Source of the DNA: Strongyloides papillosus
Lineage: Eukaryota; Nematoda; Chromadorea; Rhabditida; Strongyloididae
Assembly (NCBI GenBank): GCA_005656395.1
Contig: SRSI01000073.1
Location: 186,001-250,000 of the forward strand
Direction: 5' to 3'
Length of the DNA stretch: 64,000 bases
The number at the start of each line of letters is the position of its first letter. Position 1 is the stretch's first letter. Positions 48,954-59,584 of the stretch are shown here, piece by piece. A program made the translations under genes and the position numbers. The notes under the pieces are model-generated. The model did no database searches and had not been told where the DNA came from. It saw nothing but the letters and a program-made list of their open reading frames with translations.

Positions 48954-49172
48954 TGGTAGAACTTGTTTGTTTAAAAATTTTTTACCGTCGCTATTATTTA
49001 TGTTATTTGAAAAGTTTATAATTAATGTATAAGATTTTCCGTCCATATTTTATTGCTAAGTCTTAAACAATCCACTGGAGGTAAATCGACAATTGTATTA
49101 TGATCATCTAATGTTATTGGTAGAATAATAATTGAAGTTAAGGAGAAAATGAGCCATATTTTTAAGAAAATT
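48954..49172 (+). pseudogene. Decayed copy of the LET-767-type reductase, 5' part only
   Basis: Starting from the ATG at 48954 the DNA follows the first ~75 codons of the gene at 47811: MV then an aromatic/hydrophobic stretch, RPYFIAKS opposite YPYVIASP, then after a frame change LKQSTGGKSTIVL, a stop, and SSNVIGRIIIE opposite LKKAAGGEWAAVTGSTDGIGKEY. At least three stops and one shift break it, and the match fades after ~49172. A tandem duplicate that has been lost. Confidence 0.7.
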
Positions 49173-50563
49173 TAAATTGATACATTAACTTTTGATTTTT
49201 ATGATTAATTATATAATGAATGCGAAGAGTTTTGATGAACAATTATCAAGAATATAATTAATACCAACATTTCATAAATTTTTTGATTGCTTGATATTAA
49301 TATTAATACAATTTCTAACAATCTAAAAATTATTAGCAAGAAAAATAGAGATGTTTCACAAGGAATCGTACAGAATCTGAATGGCTTTGCTTGAAACTCT
49401 ATCCTATTATCTCTACGCACCAGAATTTCCACTAGTAGATTAACGTATGCTTAAAGAAAAAAAGTGTTTATACAAAAGAGATAATATGTGATAGTCAAAA
49501 TGACTTCAAATTTGATAATTTGGAGTCTTTAAATTCTAAAGGAAATTGTTTCTTCTCAAATGAAATAGATAAACTATTAATATTTTTACAGCAATGTATG
49601 GAATTCTAATGGTTGTTATCTAAATATAAATATTTATTTTTGAATAATTAAAAGATTACTGATAATTTAAATCTCATCAATAAATTTAAAAAAAACCATT
49701 AAAATAACAACATTTATGAATAAAGATTTTCCCATAATTATAAGAATTTTAACATGTTTTGCTTTGATATTTACCTTCTAATAAAATTATAAATTTGGCT
49801 ATTTAATGATTCCTTTAGAAAGATAATTATTTAGTTTTTTGAAAATGTTTAATGTATCCTGGGATATTTAAAAACAGATTTATGAATAAATAAAAATTAT
49901 TTTTTAACGATGAGGTATTGTTGTTTGTATTTTTCTATATAAACATTATAATTAATTTTATTTAATATGTTATATTAATGGTTAGAATTAGATTGATAAT
50001 AAATAAATATATAAATCTCACTTTTGGTTCTTAGAATTGAATGATAATTCAATGGTATATTCAATCATATTATACTACTATAATTTATGTTTATAATTTT
50101 TAAAATGATAACAAAATTAGAAAACAATGTACCTATATTTCATAATGGAAAACATTTAGAGTTTAAACCTAAAACTTAATTTCCCACACGTTGTAATTCT
50201 AAAGAGGATTCTAAAGTATTATAAATTGGTATTGCATATTGTAATAAGTTTTATTAATACGACATTCTTACAAAATATAAAATCACATTAAAAAATTAAG
50301 TTGTTGAGAAATAAAGGTATTAGACAGTGTAGGATATGAAGAAAGACCCACAACTTACAATTACTTTCTTATATAAGGAAATGTTTTGCCTTATCTGTCT
50401 ACATTAAAACAATTTGTTTTTTAAAGAAGTTTTATTAAAAATTTTAGCTTATAAAAATATTTTCACTTTATCTACCATAAATAAATATTTACGACACGTT
50501 AAAACTATTTTAAAAAATAATTATTGTTTTTAGACTGTTACATGAAAAATATTTTTTAGGACA
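49173..50563. other. Intergenic, nothing seen
   Basis: AT-rich. A minus-strand frame at 49205-49432 has no supporting features. TTTTTTAG at ~50559 precedes the next ATG. Confidence 0.5.
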
Positions 50564-51756
50564 ATGAACTTATGTAAAATAATATTCTCAAATGATAAAC
50601 GATATAAACATTCGAGAATCAAAAATTTATTTATGATAGTTTTAATAATTCTTATTTTTAAGCTATATTTTTTATGGCATCATACTGATATAATTTATAA
50701 TTATAACTCAAAAATAATTAGTAATTTATCGGTAATTTTTTAAAGTTTCAAATAGAATAAACTTTTCAGTTTGTGATTCTAAGTTGGAATGCAAAGCAAT
50801 TTGAAAATTTTGGTTATTGCCCGGATACAGATTGTCTTTATACTAATGATAGATCTTATTTAAAGGTTGCTAATGCTATTTTTTTCAATGATTATTTCTA
50901 CAATCCTTTTAAGGATGGAAGTAACGTTATTAAAAGATCAAAAATTTCGACATTATTTGTAAATGTTATCACGGAAAGTTATGCTAATATGATAAATAAA
51001 CCGTTTTATTGGTTATTAAATTATCCTCACAACTATTTTAACTTGACTTATACCTATTTGGCAAATGGTGATGTCTTCTGGTCTTATGGATCAGATAGAT
51101 GGTATTTTAGAAATTTGACAACTACGGAAAAGTATAATTTATCAATAGAATTAGAAAATAAATTATCGAAAAAGAATAAAAATATTCTTTGGATTGTTTC
51201 AAATTGTAATGCTATTTCGGGGAGATCAATTGCTATTGGAGAACTTAATAAATATTTAGATGTAGAACAATTTGGGGAATGTAATAACAAAAAATTATCA
51301 CTCACATTTAATGAGAAGAGAAAACTTTATGAGGAATATTACTTCTACATAGCATCAGAGAATAGTGATTGCAAAGATTATATAACAGAAAAATTTTATG
51401 AAAGGATTTTATTTACTTCTATCCCATTAGTTAATGTAAGAAGTTTTTATGCCAAAGATGATATACCCCCAAATTCTTTTATTGCTTTTGATGATTTTGC
51501 TTCCCCAAAAGAAATGGCAGATTATTTGAAATTTCTGATTTCCAACAAAACTGAATACATTAAATACTTTGCCTACAGAAAGGATGGGTGGTTTCAGAGA
51601 CAATATAATGATTATCGATGCTATACGTGTAGAAAGTTTAAAAGAATTTATAAAAATAATAGAAAAAATAATATTTTTGACATAAAAGAATGGTTTAAAG
51701 ATAACAACTATTGCCTTAAAGAGAATTACATTCCGGAACATTGGAATTTAAGGTGA
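50564..51756 (+). CDS. Alpha-1,3-fucosyltransferase (GT10)
   Basis: Two exons: 50564-50731 and 50770-51756, 38 bp intron, phase 0; 384 aa. Exon 1 supplies a type II anchor (residues ~22-40, LFMIVLIILIFKLYF). The catalytic part has the GT10 signature YFYIASENSDCKDYITEKFYE followed by LFTSIPLV, and an upstream WIVSNCNAISGR stretch near the nucleotide site. Such enzymes move fucose from GDP-Fuc to GlcNAc in the Golgi (Lewis-type or core alpha-1,3-fucose, which is common in nematodes). The N-terminal lobe is short and divergent. TTTTTTAG three bases before the ATG fits trans-splicing. AATAAA at 51810-51815. Confidence 0.92.
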
Positions 51757-52410
51757 AAAATAACATATACCTTACGAGTAATATTCCTTTTGATAATTGT
51801 TTGTACGTTAATAAAACTTTTATAATTTATAATAAACAAAATAATATATTTAAACTAAAAAATAAATTTTTCATTTCAAGTTTTCACAGTTAAATACCAT
51901 GATATTATGATTGTATCAAAGTATTAAAACAACACATATAATTATTTTCAGATAATTGATGTATAATTATACAAAATTATACTGGAATTGGTTTAAAATA
52001 TATTCAAATTATTTGTAACTACATGTAATAAAGTTTTAGATAATTGTCCTAAATTTACCTTATAACAATTAATATTGAAAATTAATAAAAAATAATATTA
52101 TTTGGTTATACAAAAGACAGCATAGGATAAGAAGAAATATTTAATTTACCAAATTTTGACAAAATTTAATTGTTCCAGAAACTAGTAAATCATAACTCCT
52201 GTTTTTAATGAATAAAATTTTGATGAAGTAGGTTAAAATTAATTAATAAGATGTAGTTTATTAATAAAAATAATATAAAAAATTTTAAGTACTATATAAT
52301 TTGCGGTTCTTTAAAAATTTTAAACCCTTGAGATTTTTGTATTTAAGAAAGTAAAATTTTACATTTATTCACATTATTTTGGAAATCTATTTCTAGAAAA
52401 ACTTCTAAAA
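51757..52410. other. Intergenic, nothing seen
   Basis: AT-rich. TTTCTAG about 15 bases before the next ATG may be a trans-splice acceptor. Confidence 0.5.
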
Positions 52411-52551
52411 ATGAAACTTATTTCTATTGCTGTTTTTGCTGTCGTCCTAGCTACTGCTGAAAGTCTCTTCTTCGGAGGTTTAGGTGGTGGCGGCGGCGGT
52501 TGCTGCTGTCCTGCTCCTCCACCCCCACCATCATGTGGCTGCGGAAAATAA
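52411..52551 (+). CDS. Small secreted Gly/Cys/Pro-rich peptide
   Basis: 46 aa, below the usual scan cut-off. Residues 1-17 are a clear signal peptide (MKLISIAVFAVVLATAES), then LFFGGLGGGGGG, a CCC triplet, a run of prolines and SCGCGK at the end: six Gly in a row, five Cys in 12 mature positions. Codons are strikingly GC-rich compared with the surrounding DNA. Similar tiny Gly/Cys-rich secreted peptides are found across nematodes, some with antimicrobial or cuticle roles; the function here is unknown. The stop is 81 bp from the end of the convergent GT14 gene. Confidence 0.8.
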   Translation: MKLISIAVFAVVLATAESLFFGGLGGGGGGCCCPAPPPPPSCGCGK

Positions 52552-52632
52552 TGAACGTTTTAAGAAATTTGGATAACTTAAAACTATATGATTGTGACTG
52601 CAATATTATTATAATTAAAATTGTTTATTGTG

Positions 52633-54258
52633 CTATTTTAATGCTAAATCACATAAAACATTTAAATCAGTTACATTATCTTTATATTTTTGATACTTAA
52701 TTAAAGGGCTTTTTGTGTAAATAGACTCATCTATCTTCTTATCAAATTCAAAAAATTTTTTTTCATACATATATTCACTCCAACATATCGAAGCACCAGC
52801 ATCGAACTCAGAATAAAATTTGTTACCGAAAAATTGAGGCCATGATTTTAAATTATGTAAAACTTCAACTCCAAACAAACACACCCCATGTCTTACACTT
52901 TTTGAAAGGCATTTTTTATAGGTAGTATATATTGATCTTCTTGTATAGTAGAAATAGCTAAATTTCTTATTTTTACTACATTTATAATGTTGCCACCCAG
53001 GAACTTGAAGTTCAGGACTTGTCATAATTGTTGGCCAAAAGATTTCATCTGTATATGGTAGACCAGAATTTAAATTGTTTATTAGCGTTGATATATTAAG
53101 TACATTCACTACGTAATCAACAGCTTCTTTTGGCAATGCTGCTTCTAAAAATCCTTTTTGAACCATAAGTTTAGAGTTCATCACTTTTGGATCTTCTAAC
53201 CTTTTGTCCCCTTAAAGAAATAAATGAAAATGTATTAATAAAAAATAATTACCTTCTCTAAAAATGTTTAAATCTTTGTATTTTAATGAAACATTTTTTG
53301 CAATGTTAATAGGATGATTTGTAAAAGAGTTTCCAAAATCCATATCAACAGATCCATTGTACAACTTCATAATTTGGACCAATTCACGATTTGTCTTTAA
53401 TGGTACATCATCATTCTATGGAAAATATTGATGTGAAATTGTGAATTAATAAAATTTACCTGTAGGATAAATAAATACTTATAGTTTTTACCATTTAATA
53501 GTTTCATGCATTCATAATTGTATAAATTACCGTTAACACCGGTATGGTCCATTGGATATTCTTTTTCAACAACGTGAACATTTGTAAAGCATTTAGCAAG
53601 GTTTCTGACCTTCTTTTTGAAATCTGGACTTGATTTTTTATCAATTGCATAACAGAACTGATTTTGTGGTGCATACATAAGTAAAAAATATTGTTCAATT
53701 TTTAAGTAATCCTAAAATATAAATTTTAAAATCATAATTTTTTATCATACGTGGAAAACATTTATAGCAAATGCTAGAGGATATTCGGCTTCTTCTTTAG
53801 ACATAGATTCATTAGGATAATATCCTCTCATTTGAATGTCACTACAAGATACTGGGAAAGAATCGGAAACAAATTTATATTTATGCCTTGTTTGTCTTGC
53901 TTCATTTACATATGCTTGATCACCTCTTAAAAGTTTTTTACAATCCAAATTTCTGAGATATTGAGATTTCCAGAATGTTGGAATTGCTTTTCCCAGTTTC
54001 AATGAGTATCTCAATCTTACTTCTCCTTCCAAAATTTCAGGTGTTAAATATTCAAGATAATATTCTAAAAGGCTCGTGAAATATTTAAAAAAAAAGCATC
54101 ATCTTACTTTCGGAATAATTGTATTCTGGTAGATAATAATGAATTTCCTCGCTTTTAGAAGAGGTTTGCTGATTTGAATTTAAAGATATAAGAAAAAATT
54201 CGAATAGTATAAATATAAAAATAATTGTTGCAAAAATAGAATAATTATTTATGTACAT
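52633..54258 (-). CDS. GT14 family core-2/I-branching-type beta-1,6-GlcNAc transferase
   Basis: Five exons: 54108-54258, 53751-54064, 53460-53711, 53253-53415 and 52633-53210, introns of 43, 39, 44 and 42 bp, all in phase; 485 aa. The N-terminus is a type II anchor (IFATIIFIFILFEFFLI, ~8-24). Features of the family: paired Cys (LDCKKLL, VSCSDIQ), a PLAFAINVFHDYLKIEQYFLLMYAPQNQ block (AF.I..H....E.LL..IY..QN), NYKYLFILQNDD with the Q-N-D-D metal or donor site, and a C-terminal YPDEIFWPT-like segment. GT14 enzymes add beta-1,6-GlcNAc to mucin core 1 or branch I antigen, or add xylose to proteoglycans. Which of these applies is not clear from sequence; C. elegans has many GT14 paralogues (gly-1 type). 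Confidence 0.88.
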
Positions 54259-56260
54259 AAAGGAAAAGCAAGTGAGTGTCTAAACTATAATAAAGAATGA
54301 TAAAATTTCCAATAGTACAAATACAAATCATTAGAAATAAAATTACAAATTTATAATAGAAATATAGATTTCAACTTGAGGTAATTGGTATTTCAGTTTC
54401 AAAAAATACCTCATTGTTTTTTTTAATATTTTTTATATATTTCTTATTTTTATCAAAAAAGCTTCGATGATATCATTATTAATGAGATTATTTCACTACA
54501 AATATTTGTTATGTTAATCATCTATTTTTGTTTTTTTTTAAATATCAGCTTTAAAAAATAAAATCATACCGTTTTATAAGTTAAATAGAGAGATTTTAAA
54601 AAAAAACAAAAGCATTAAAAAATTGTCAAAACACTTAATGTATATAATTTAAAATTAATTAATGGGTAGTAGTTAAATAAAATACAAAAAAAACCTTTTC
54701 ACAACAAATGCTACATATGTAAAACATTATAATTCCAAAGTAGATTTATGATAATTAGAGGAAAATACTAATAAAAATAAATATAATACTTTCCGATAAA
54801 AAAGTTAGAATGATACATTTTATCAATTTTTAAAAAAAAAACAATAGATTAATGTTTAAATATTAGAAAGTGCAAATATAACTTATAGAATTAGTAATAA
54901 TAGCTTTATTTGTATGCTTACTCAAAGTATTTTCCTTTTAAAGGAACTAAATAATTCAAATATTCTTCGATATTTAACTTTATGACAAAAATAAATATAT
55001 AGTAATTTAATTTTTCAGAAGATAATTACAATATAATCAGCTAAACAAATTATGAAAGCGACAGTCTATTCATATTATTATTATTTTTGATAAGAACTTT
55101 GATAATTTTCATTCTTGTCGTGATAAGAATAAAACAAAAAAGAAAGTATTTTATATAAACATTCCACCATTGTTTAAAGAATTAAATACTTTTATTCATG
55201 ACCTCAAAAATTTTAACATTTTTTATCGTAATATACCACTTGTTTCTTTAGGATGCTTACTGAAGTCTTATTCTAGAATCTTTTTTGCTGTGATTTGCAA
55301 GATTTGCTGTTAATTATTTAATCTTGAAAACTTTAAAGGGATGAAGTTTGAAAGATACTTTTAGGTTGTTTTTGTTACATGCGTCAGGATATTGTCTTTT
55401 CATTTTTTGATGGATATTGATCAACGTTATCAAAATATTTTATTATAATTAATTATTGTAATATCTGAAACCACTATTAGACATGATGTTTACTTCAATG
55501 AATTAGTTAATTGAATTTGTTGACATACACACTATAAAAAATGGATATGTGTAAGATGTTCTAAGAAGGTCTCGGTGATAAACGTTTAGGTTCTTTGTTT
55601 CAAAATATAAAAAATGTGTAGGGAATTTATTTTAATTATTTAAATATATTAATAAATCATTATCAAAATATCAAATTTACTTATCACAATATAAATTTTG
55701 GTTTCAATTTAAAACACAATACCTTTTGCAACTGTATAAATAAGAGCTATTAAAATATTACTTGACCAAATAATATTTTCAATTAGACTAATATTACACT
55801 ATATTATTGTAGCTGATAAAGAATTCATTTTAAAAAATGAAAAATTAATCATTATTAAAACATATTTTATAAAATTTTATTTCCATCAATAATATAGTCT
55901 TTGTATAAACTTTGCTTCGAATAATTTATTTTAGGAGAAAAATTCTTCTGGATATTGTTATTCAAATAATTATAAGTTTATCAGGAAGCATTATTTTAAT
56001 ATTAATAGCTGATAAGTGTACTAACTTCTATTCTTGCAACAAAGCTCAAATATTGTATTAATTAGTCTTTTTATGTTGACAGAACGTATTTGTTATGGGT
56101 GAACGAATCTAATGTAATTCAAAACAATTACACATATTTTGAAACAGTAAATATTTTTTAGAAAAAAATATGTTTTCATGATAATTTATGTAAATGGAAA
56201 CAAAATAATTAAATTAAATAATATTTGAATAATTATATTAATTAATTTACGTTAAATAAG
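54259..56260. other. 2 kb without a supported gene
   Basis: AT-rich between the GT14 gene and the receptor gene. No frame over 60 codons with meaningful content was seen. Confidence 0.5.
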
Positions 56261-57208
56261 TCATTTTCTTCGTATTCTAAAGTCATCTTTATAAATGAAC
56301 GAAGTTTTAATATTTTCAATTTTGTTTCCATTAACTAGACCACATAAAAACTTCACTATACCATTTCTTAGTTTATTTGACAAAAATAAAAGTAAATATG
56401 GTTGAAGTGTATTTAAAATAGGTATTGAATAAAAAAAATAATCATTAATGATATTCTTTAAAGCACTATTCTGTGTACTAATTGCATAAAATCGAACAGC
56501 TATTTGTGTTGCTGTTATTATAAGAAAAAATGTTGCCAGAATCATAAAACTAAGCATTGCTATTTTTGATCCATACTTTCCATTATCCATTTTATTAAAA
56601 ATACGATTAAACTTTTTAAAAATTTTTAAATTTAATATTACTGTTATAATAATTCCAACAACACAAAATAATAGGAGAACACCATTATTTGCTAGAGAAA
56701 AATTTATATCTGGTGTTGTAAATTGAGATGTATTTGTTGAAGAATTGTATACAAAAACAGTTTCTGTATAAAATATATGGGTATATGCAAGGTAACATAC
56801 AATTATTTGGCATAAAACAATAATGATAGCCAATTTACAATTCCAAATTCGTGAGTAATTGACAGGAGAATATAAAGCATAAAAACGATTGATAGAAATG
56901 ATGATATTTCCAGAAATAGTAAGTGTTATACTTTGGAAAAACAAAAATTTGTACGCTATGGACCCCCATGTATGTTCTTCAAAATATTCGCAAAAATATC
57001 CCCAGTAGGTAATTTTCCTAAATAGTAATATCGAAGCCGATGATAGAAAATCAAAAACAGCATTACAAGTAAAATGTGTTATGAATGAAGGTTCAAAATG
57101 ATTAGAAGTACTTTTAATTTGGCTTATCAAATAGATGCATATTAACAAATAGATAAAAACACTTGTTATTTGAAAAGCAAGAATTATAAGTTCAATTATT
57201 GGTATCAT
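56261..57208 (-). CDS. 7-transmembrane chemoreceptor (nematode Srv/Srg-type)
   Basis: Single exon, 315 aa, seven hydrophobic segments (about residues 5-28, 40-65, 88-110, 124-145, 172-198, 218-240 and 255-278). After TM3 the text reads SINRFYALYSPVNYSRIW, which resembles the conserved NRF...FP...IW segment of C. elegans Srv and related Srg-superfamily receptors. No GPCR class A DRY is present. Probably a chemosensory neuron receptor; ligand unknown. Extracellular loop 2 has NSSTN (possible N-glycosylation). The stop is directly followed by a charged C-terminus, so the gene looks complete. Family assignment is moderate. Confidence 0.7.
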   Translation of the reverse strand: MIPIIELIILAFQITSVFIYLLICIYLISQIKSTSNHFEPSFITHFTCNAVFDFLSSASILLFRKITYWGYFCEYFEEHTWGSIAYKFLFFQSITLTISGNIIISINRFYALYSPVNYSRIWNCKLAIIIVLCQIIVCYLAYTHIFYTETVFVYNSSTNTSQFTTPDINFSLANNGVLLLFCVVGIIITVILNLKIFKKFNRIFNKMDNGKYGSKIAMLSFMILATFFLIITATQIAVRFYAISTQNSALKNIINDYFFYSIPILNTLQPYLLLFLSNKLRNGIVKFLCGLVNGNKIENIKTSFIYKDDFRIRRK

Positions 57209-58521
57209 TCTACCTATATCGCATGAAACTAAAGATTATAAGTAAAGAAATAAAATTTACTTCAACTTTATATTTATTCCAACGCCTTTTTTTTAACATT
57301 ATTATCAGTAAAAAATAAGATAAAAACCGTTTCTGTTAATTATTTTAAAAATAAAATAATGATAAATAATAACACATATTGGTGTAAATTCCAAACAGAT
57401 AAACGCTTTAAGTAAGAGAGACTAAAACTTATTCATGTTTACAGTTTTATGCACGATGTTTTACTTAAAGAAAAAGTTTTTTGTTTTATTTTTTCTTTTA
57501 ATCATTTCCTTTATTGAAAAAATATAATCCTCTTTTAGCTTAATGTATTACTCATCATTACCATCTAATACCTTTAGTTTTTGCTCAGCAATTATAAACT
57601 TTTACCAATTGTGCAAAATATTAGATTTTTTAAATTTAAATGCAATTTTTTAACTAAGTGAATATGAAATATTATAACTTTGCTAAATAATTTTATATTC
57701 ATTGCAATGTTGCAAATTTTACTGAAACTTATTAATTCAAATTTAAAAAAATTGTGATCTCTATGATCCAAAAATTTTAAGACAACAGATTCTATATCCT
57801 TAAACCAGTAAAGGCTTCTTTTCTTGTTGGCACTTCAACTCAACGGAAAAACCATATTCTGTTGATGAAAATGAAGCAAAGTAGAGGAAGTAAAGTTAAA
57901 GTTTTACATTCCAACTCGTTCGGATTCTGCTCTGTAACTAGTAAAATATTTTCTTTATATTAGTAGTGACTGTTGGACGGTTCAAGACAGTACTATCACT
58001 AGCATTCAAGAATCCTGAATGTTTTTGAAATGTCGCATGTAAATTATTTTTTATTAAAATCCTAAAGTTATCACTTTAATGATAGTTGGATTAATAACCG
58101 CCATTTCCTTTTTAACAATCTAATATTATTCATATGATTATAAAAGGAATATTAAGATGGCTTATGTAATTTTTAAGATTAAATCTTTTCCGTAAATTGA
58201 ATTACAAAAGAATGATAAATAAATATAAAGATATTTACATGTAACTGCTGAATACTAATGTAATATATTTTGTTTAAGTACTACTTTCATATTAACAGGT
58301 ACTCAAAAAACTAATATCCTGATAAAATTATAAATTATTCTTTTAAAGTTCATATAAAGGTCATCTGAAATCCGCCATTTCGTGAATAATTTTCTTATTT
58401 ATTATTTTTTGAACAATTAAAGTACATTGCATTGAAATTTTTACATAATCGATAATTTTTAAAAGATCATTTAAAAAATAAATAGATTAAAAACTTTTTC
58501 TTTAATTATTTACAATTATTA
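57209..58521. other. Intergenic, one short coding-like stretch
   Basis: Around 57.78-58.02 kb the minus strand has short open runs (for example ending VELKCQQEKK) in a less AT-rich context. No family was identified and no splice model works, so it is left unassigned. Confidence 0.4.
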
Positions 58522-59358
58522 TTAGGTTGTCGGATAAGTTTTGTAATTTTTTCAGTGTTACTTTATATCATCAAAAAGTTTTATTACAATTAACAGAAGA
58601 TTAACTTATTATAATAATTAGATAGAGTTACTTCTCAAATTTATAATTTATATAATCACAATCTATCATATTTTTTATGCTACGTTTTCTTTTGCTAAAA
58701 AGTGGATGTGGTTAGAGATATTTTGTGATACTGCATTTTCAACGAGCTTCAACTAAAACACAACTAAAGCTTCTAAAGATTTATGTGAATTATTGAGGAA
58801 GGTATAGTAGATGACAAAACAATGCAAAAATTGTTCAAAAGCTTTCGAGATAAAAAAATGAATCTAGAAGATGAAGCATGCATTTGTAAGGCTTCTGCTA
58901 TTAATGAAACTTTTTTAAAATCTTATCATTTGCAAGCTCCTTTTAATAGTATTTAACGTAAAATGTTATCAAAATTTAAAATAAAAATTTGAAAAATGAT
59001 GAAAAAGTTATTCTTTAATATGATGATACAAAATATTGAAGATAGAAGAAATCTGGATGAGTAAATATACAAAATTTTTCTTCATCTAACATATTCTTTA
59101 AATGTGCCTCATTTAACTGCTGTCTATTTTTGCTTCTACATAGTCCTTTAAGTGATAGAAGCTGTGATAAAGTTGATAAAGTATATATTGATTGTTTGTG
59201 AAACTTCCATCAAAAAGAATAAGAAACTCTATAGACCTGGAATTGATAAAATACCTACTAAATGAAAGCAAGTTACAGATAATAGATAAATTTTCTATTA
59301 AATTTATTGTGTTCTAAAGTTTCTGTAAAAAAACGACAGAACTTATACAACAAACTAA
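58522..59358 (+). mobile_element. Mariner element, inactive
   Basis: Left end TTAGGTTGTCGGATAAGTT; the right end (reverse complement TTAGTTTGTTGTATAAGTT) has decayed. Left flank TA, right flank now TG. The plus strand carries a broken mariner transposase: ...FRDKKMNLEDE, then a degraded YSPD block, then GIDKIPTK.KQVTDN, the normal C-terminal motif. Length 837 bp. The LEDE region is similar to the element at 23867, so both belong to one family. Confidence 0.78.
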
Positions 59359-59512
59359 TGTTATATTTTTAGTTTATATAAAAAATAAGCTATAAAACTA
59401 GACAAATAAGCAAATATAAATGTGAAAGAGCATAGAAATAAGTTATTTAATAATTTGCTTTTAATATAATAAAAGAATTAATAGAGAAAAAGTTTTCTAA
59501 ATGCAAAAGGTA

Positions 59513-59584
59513 TTCCGATGCCGGGAATCGAACCCGGGCCTTGCGGGTGAGAGCCGCAAATCATAACCACTAGACTACATCGGA
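59513..59584 (-). tRNA. tRNA-Glu (anticodon CTC)
   Basis: 72 nt on the minus strand: acceptor TCCGATG pairs with CATCGGA, the anticodon stem TTGCGG/CCGCAA encloses loop CTCTCAC, the T arm is CCGGGTTCGAATCCCGG, the D arm has the A box TAGTCTAGTGGTTA. Discriminator base A at 59513. No intron. Lies ~155 bp downstream of the mariner relic. Confidence 0.96.
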
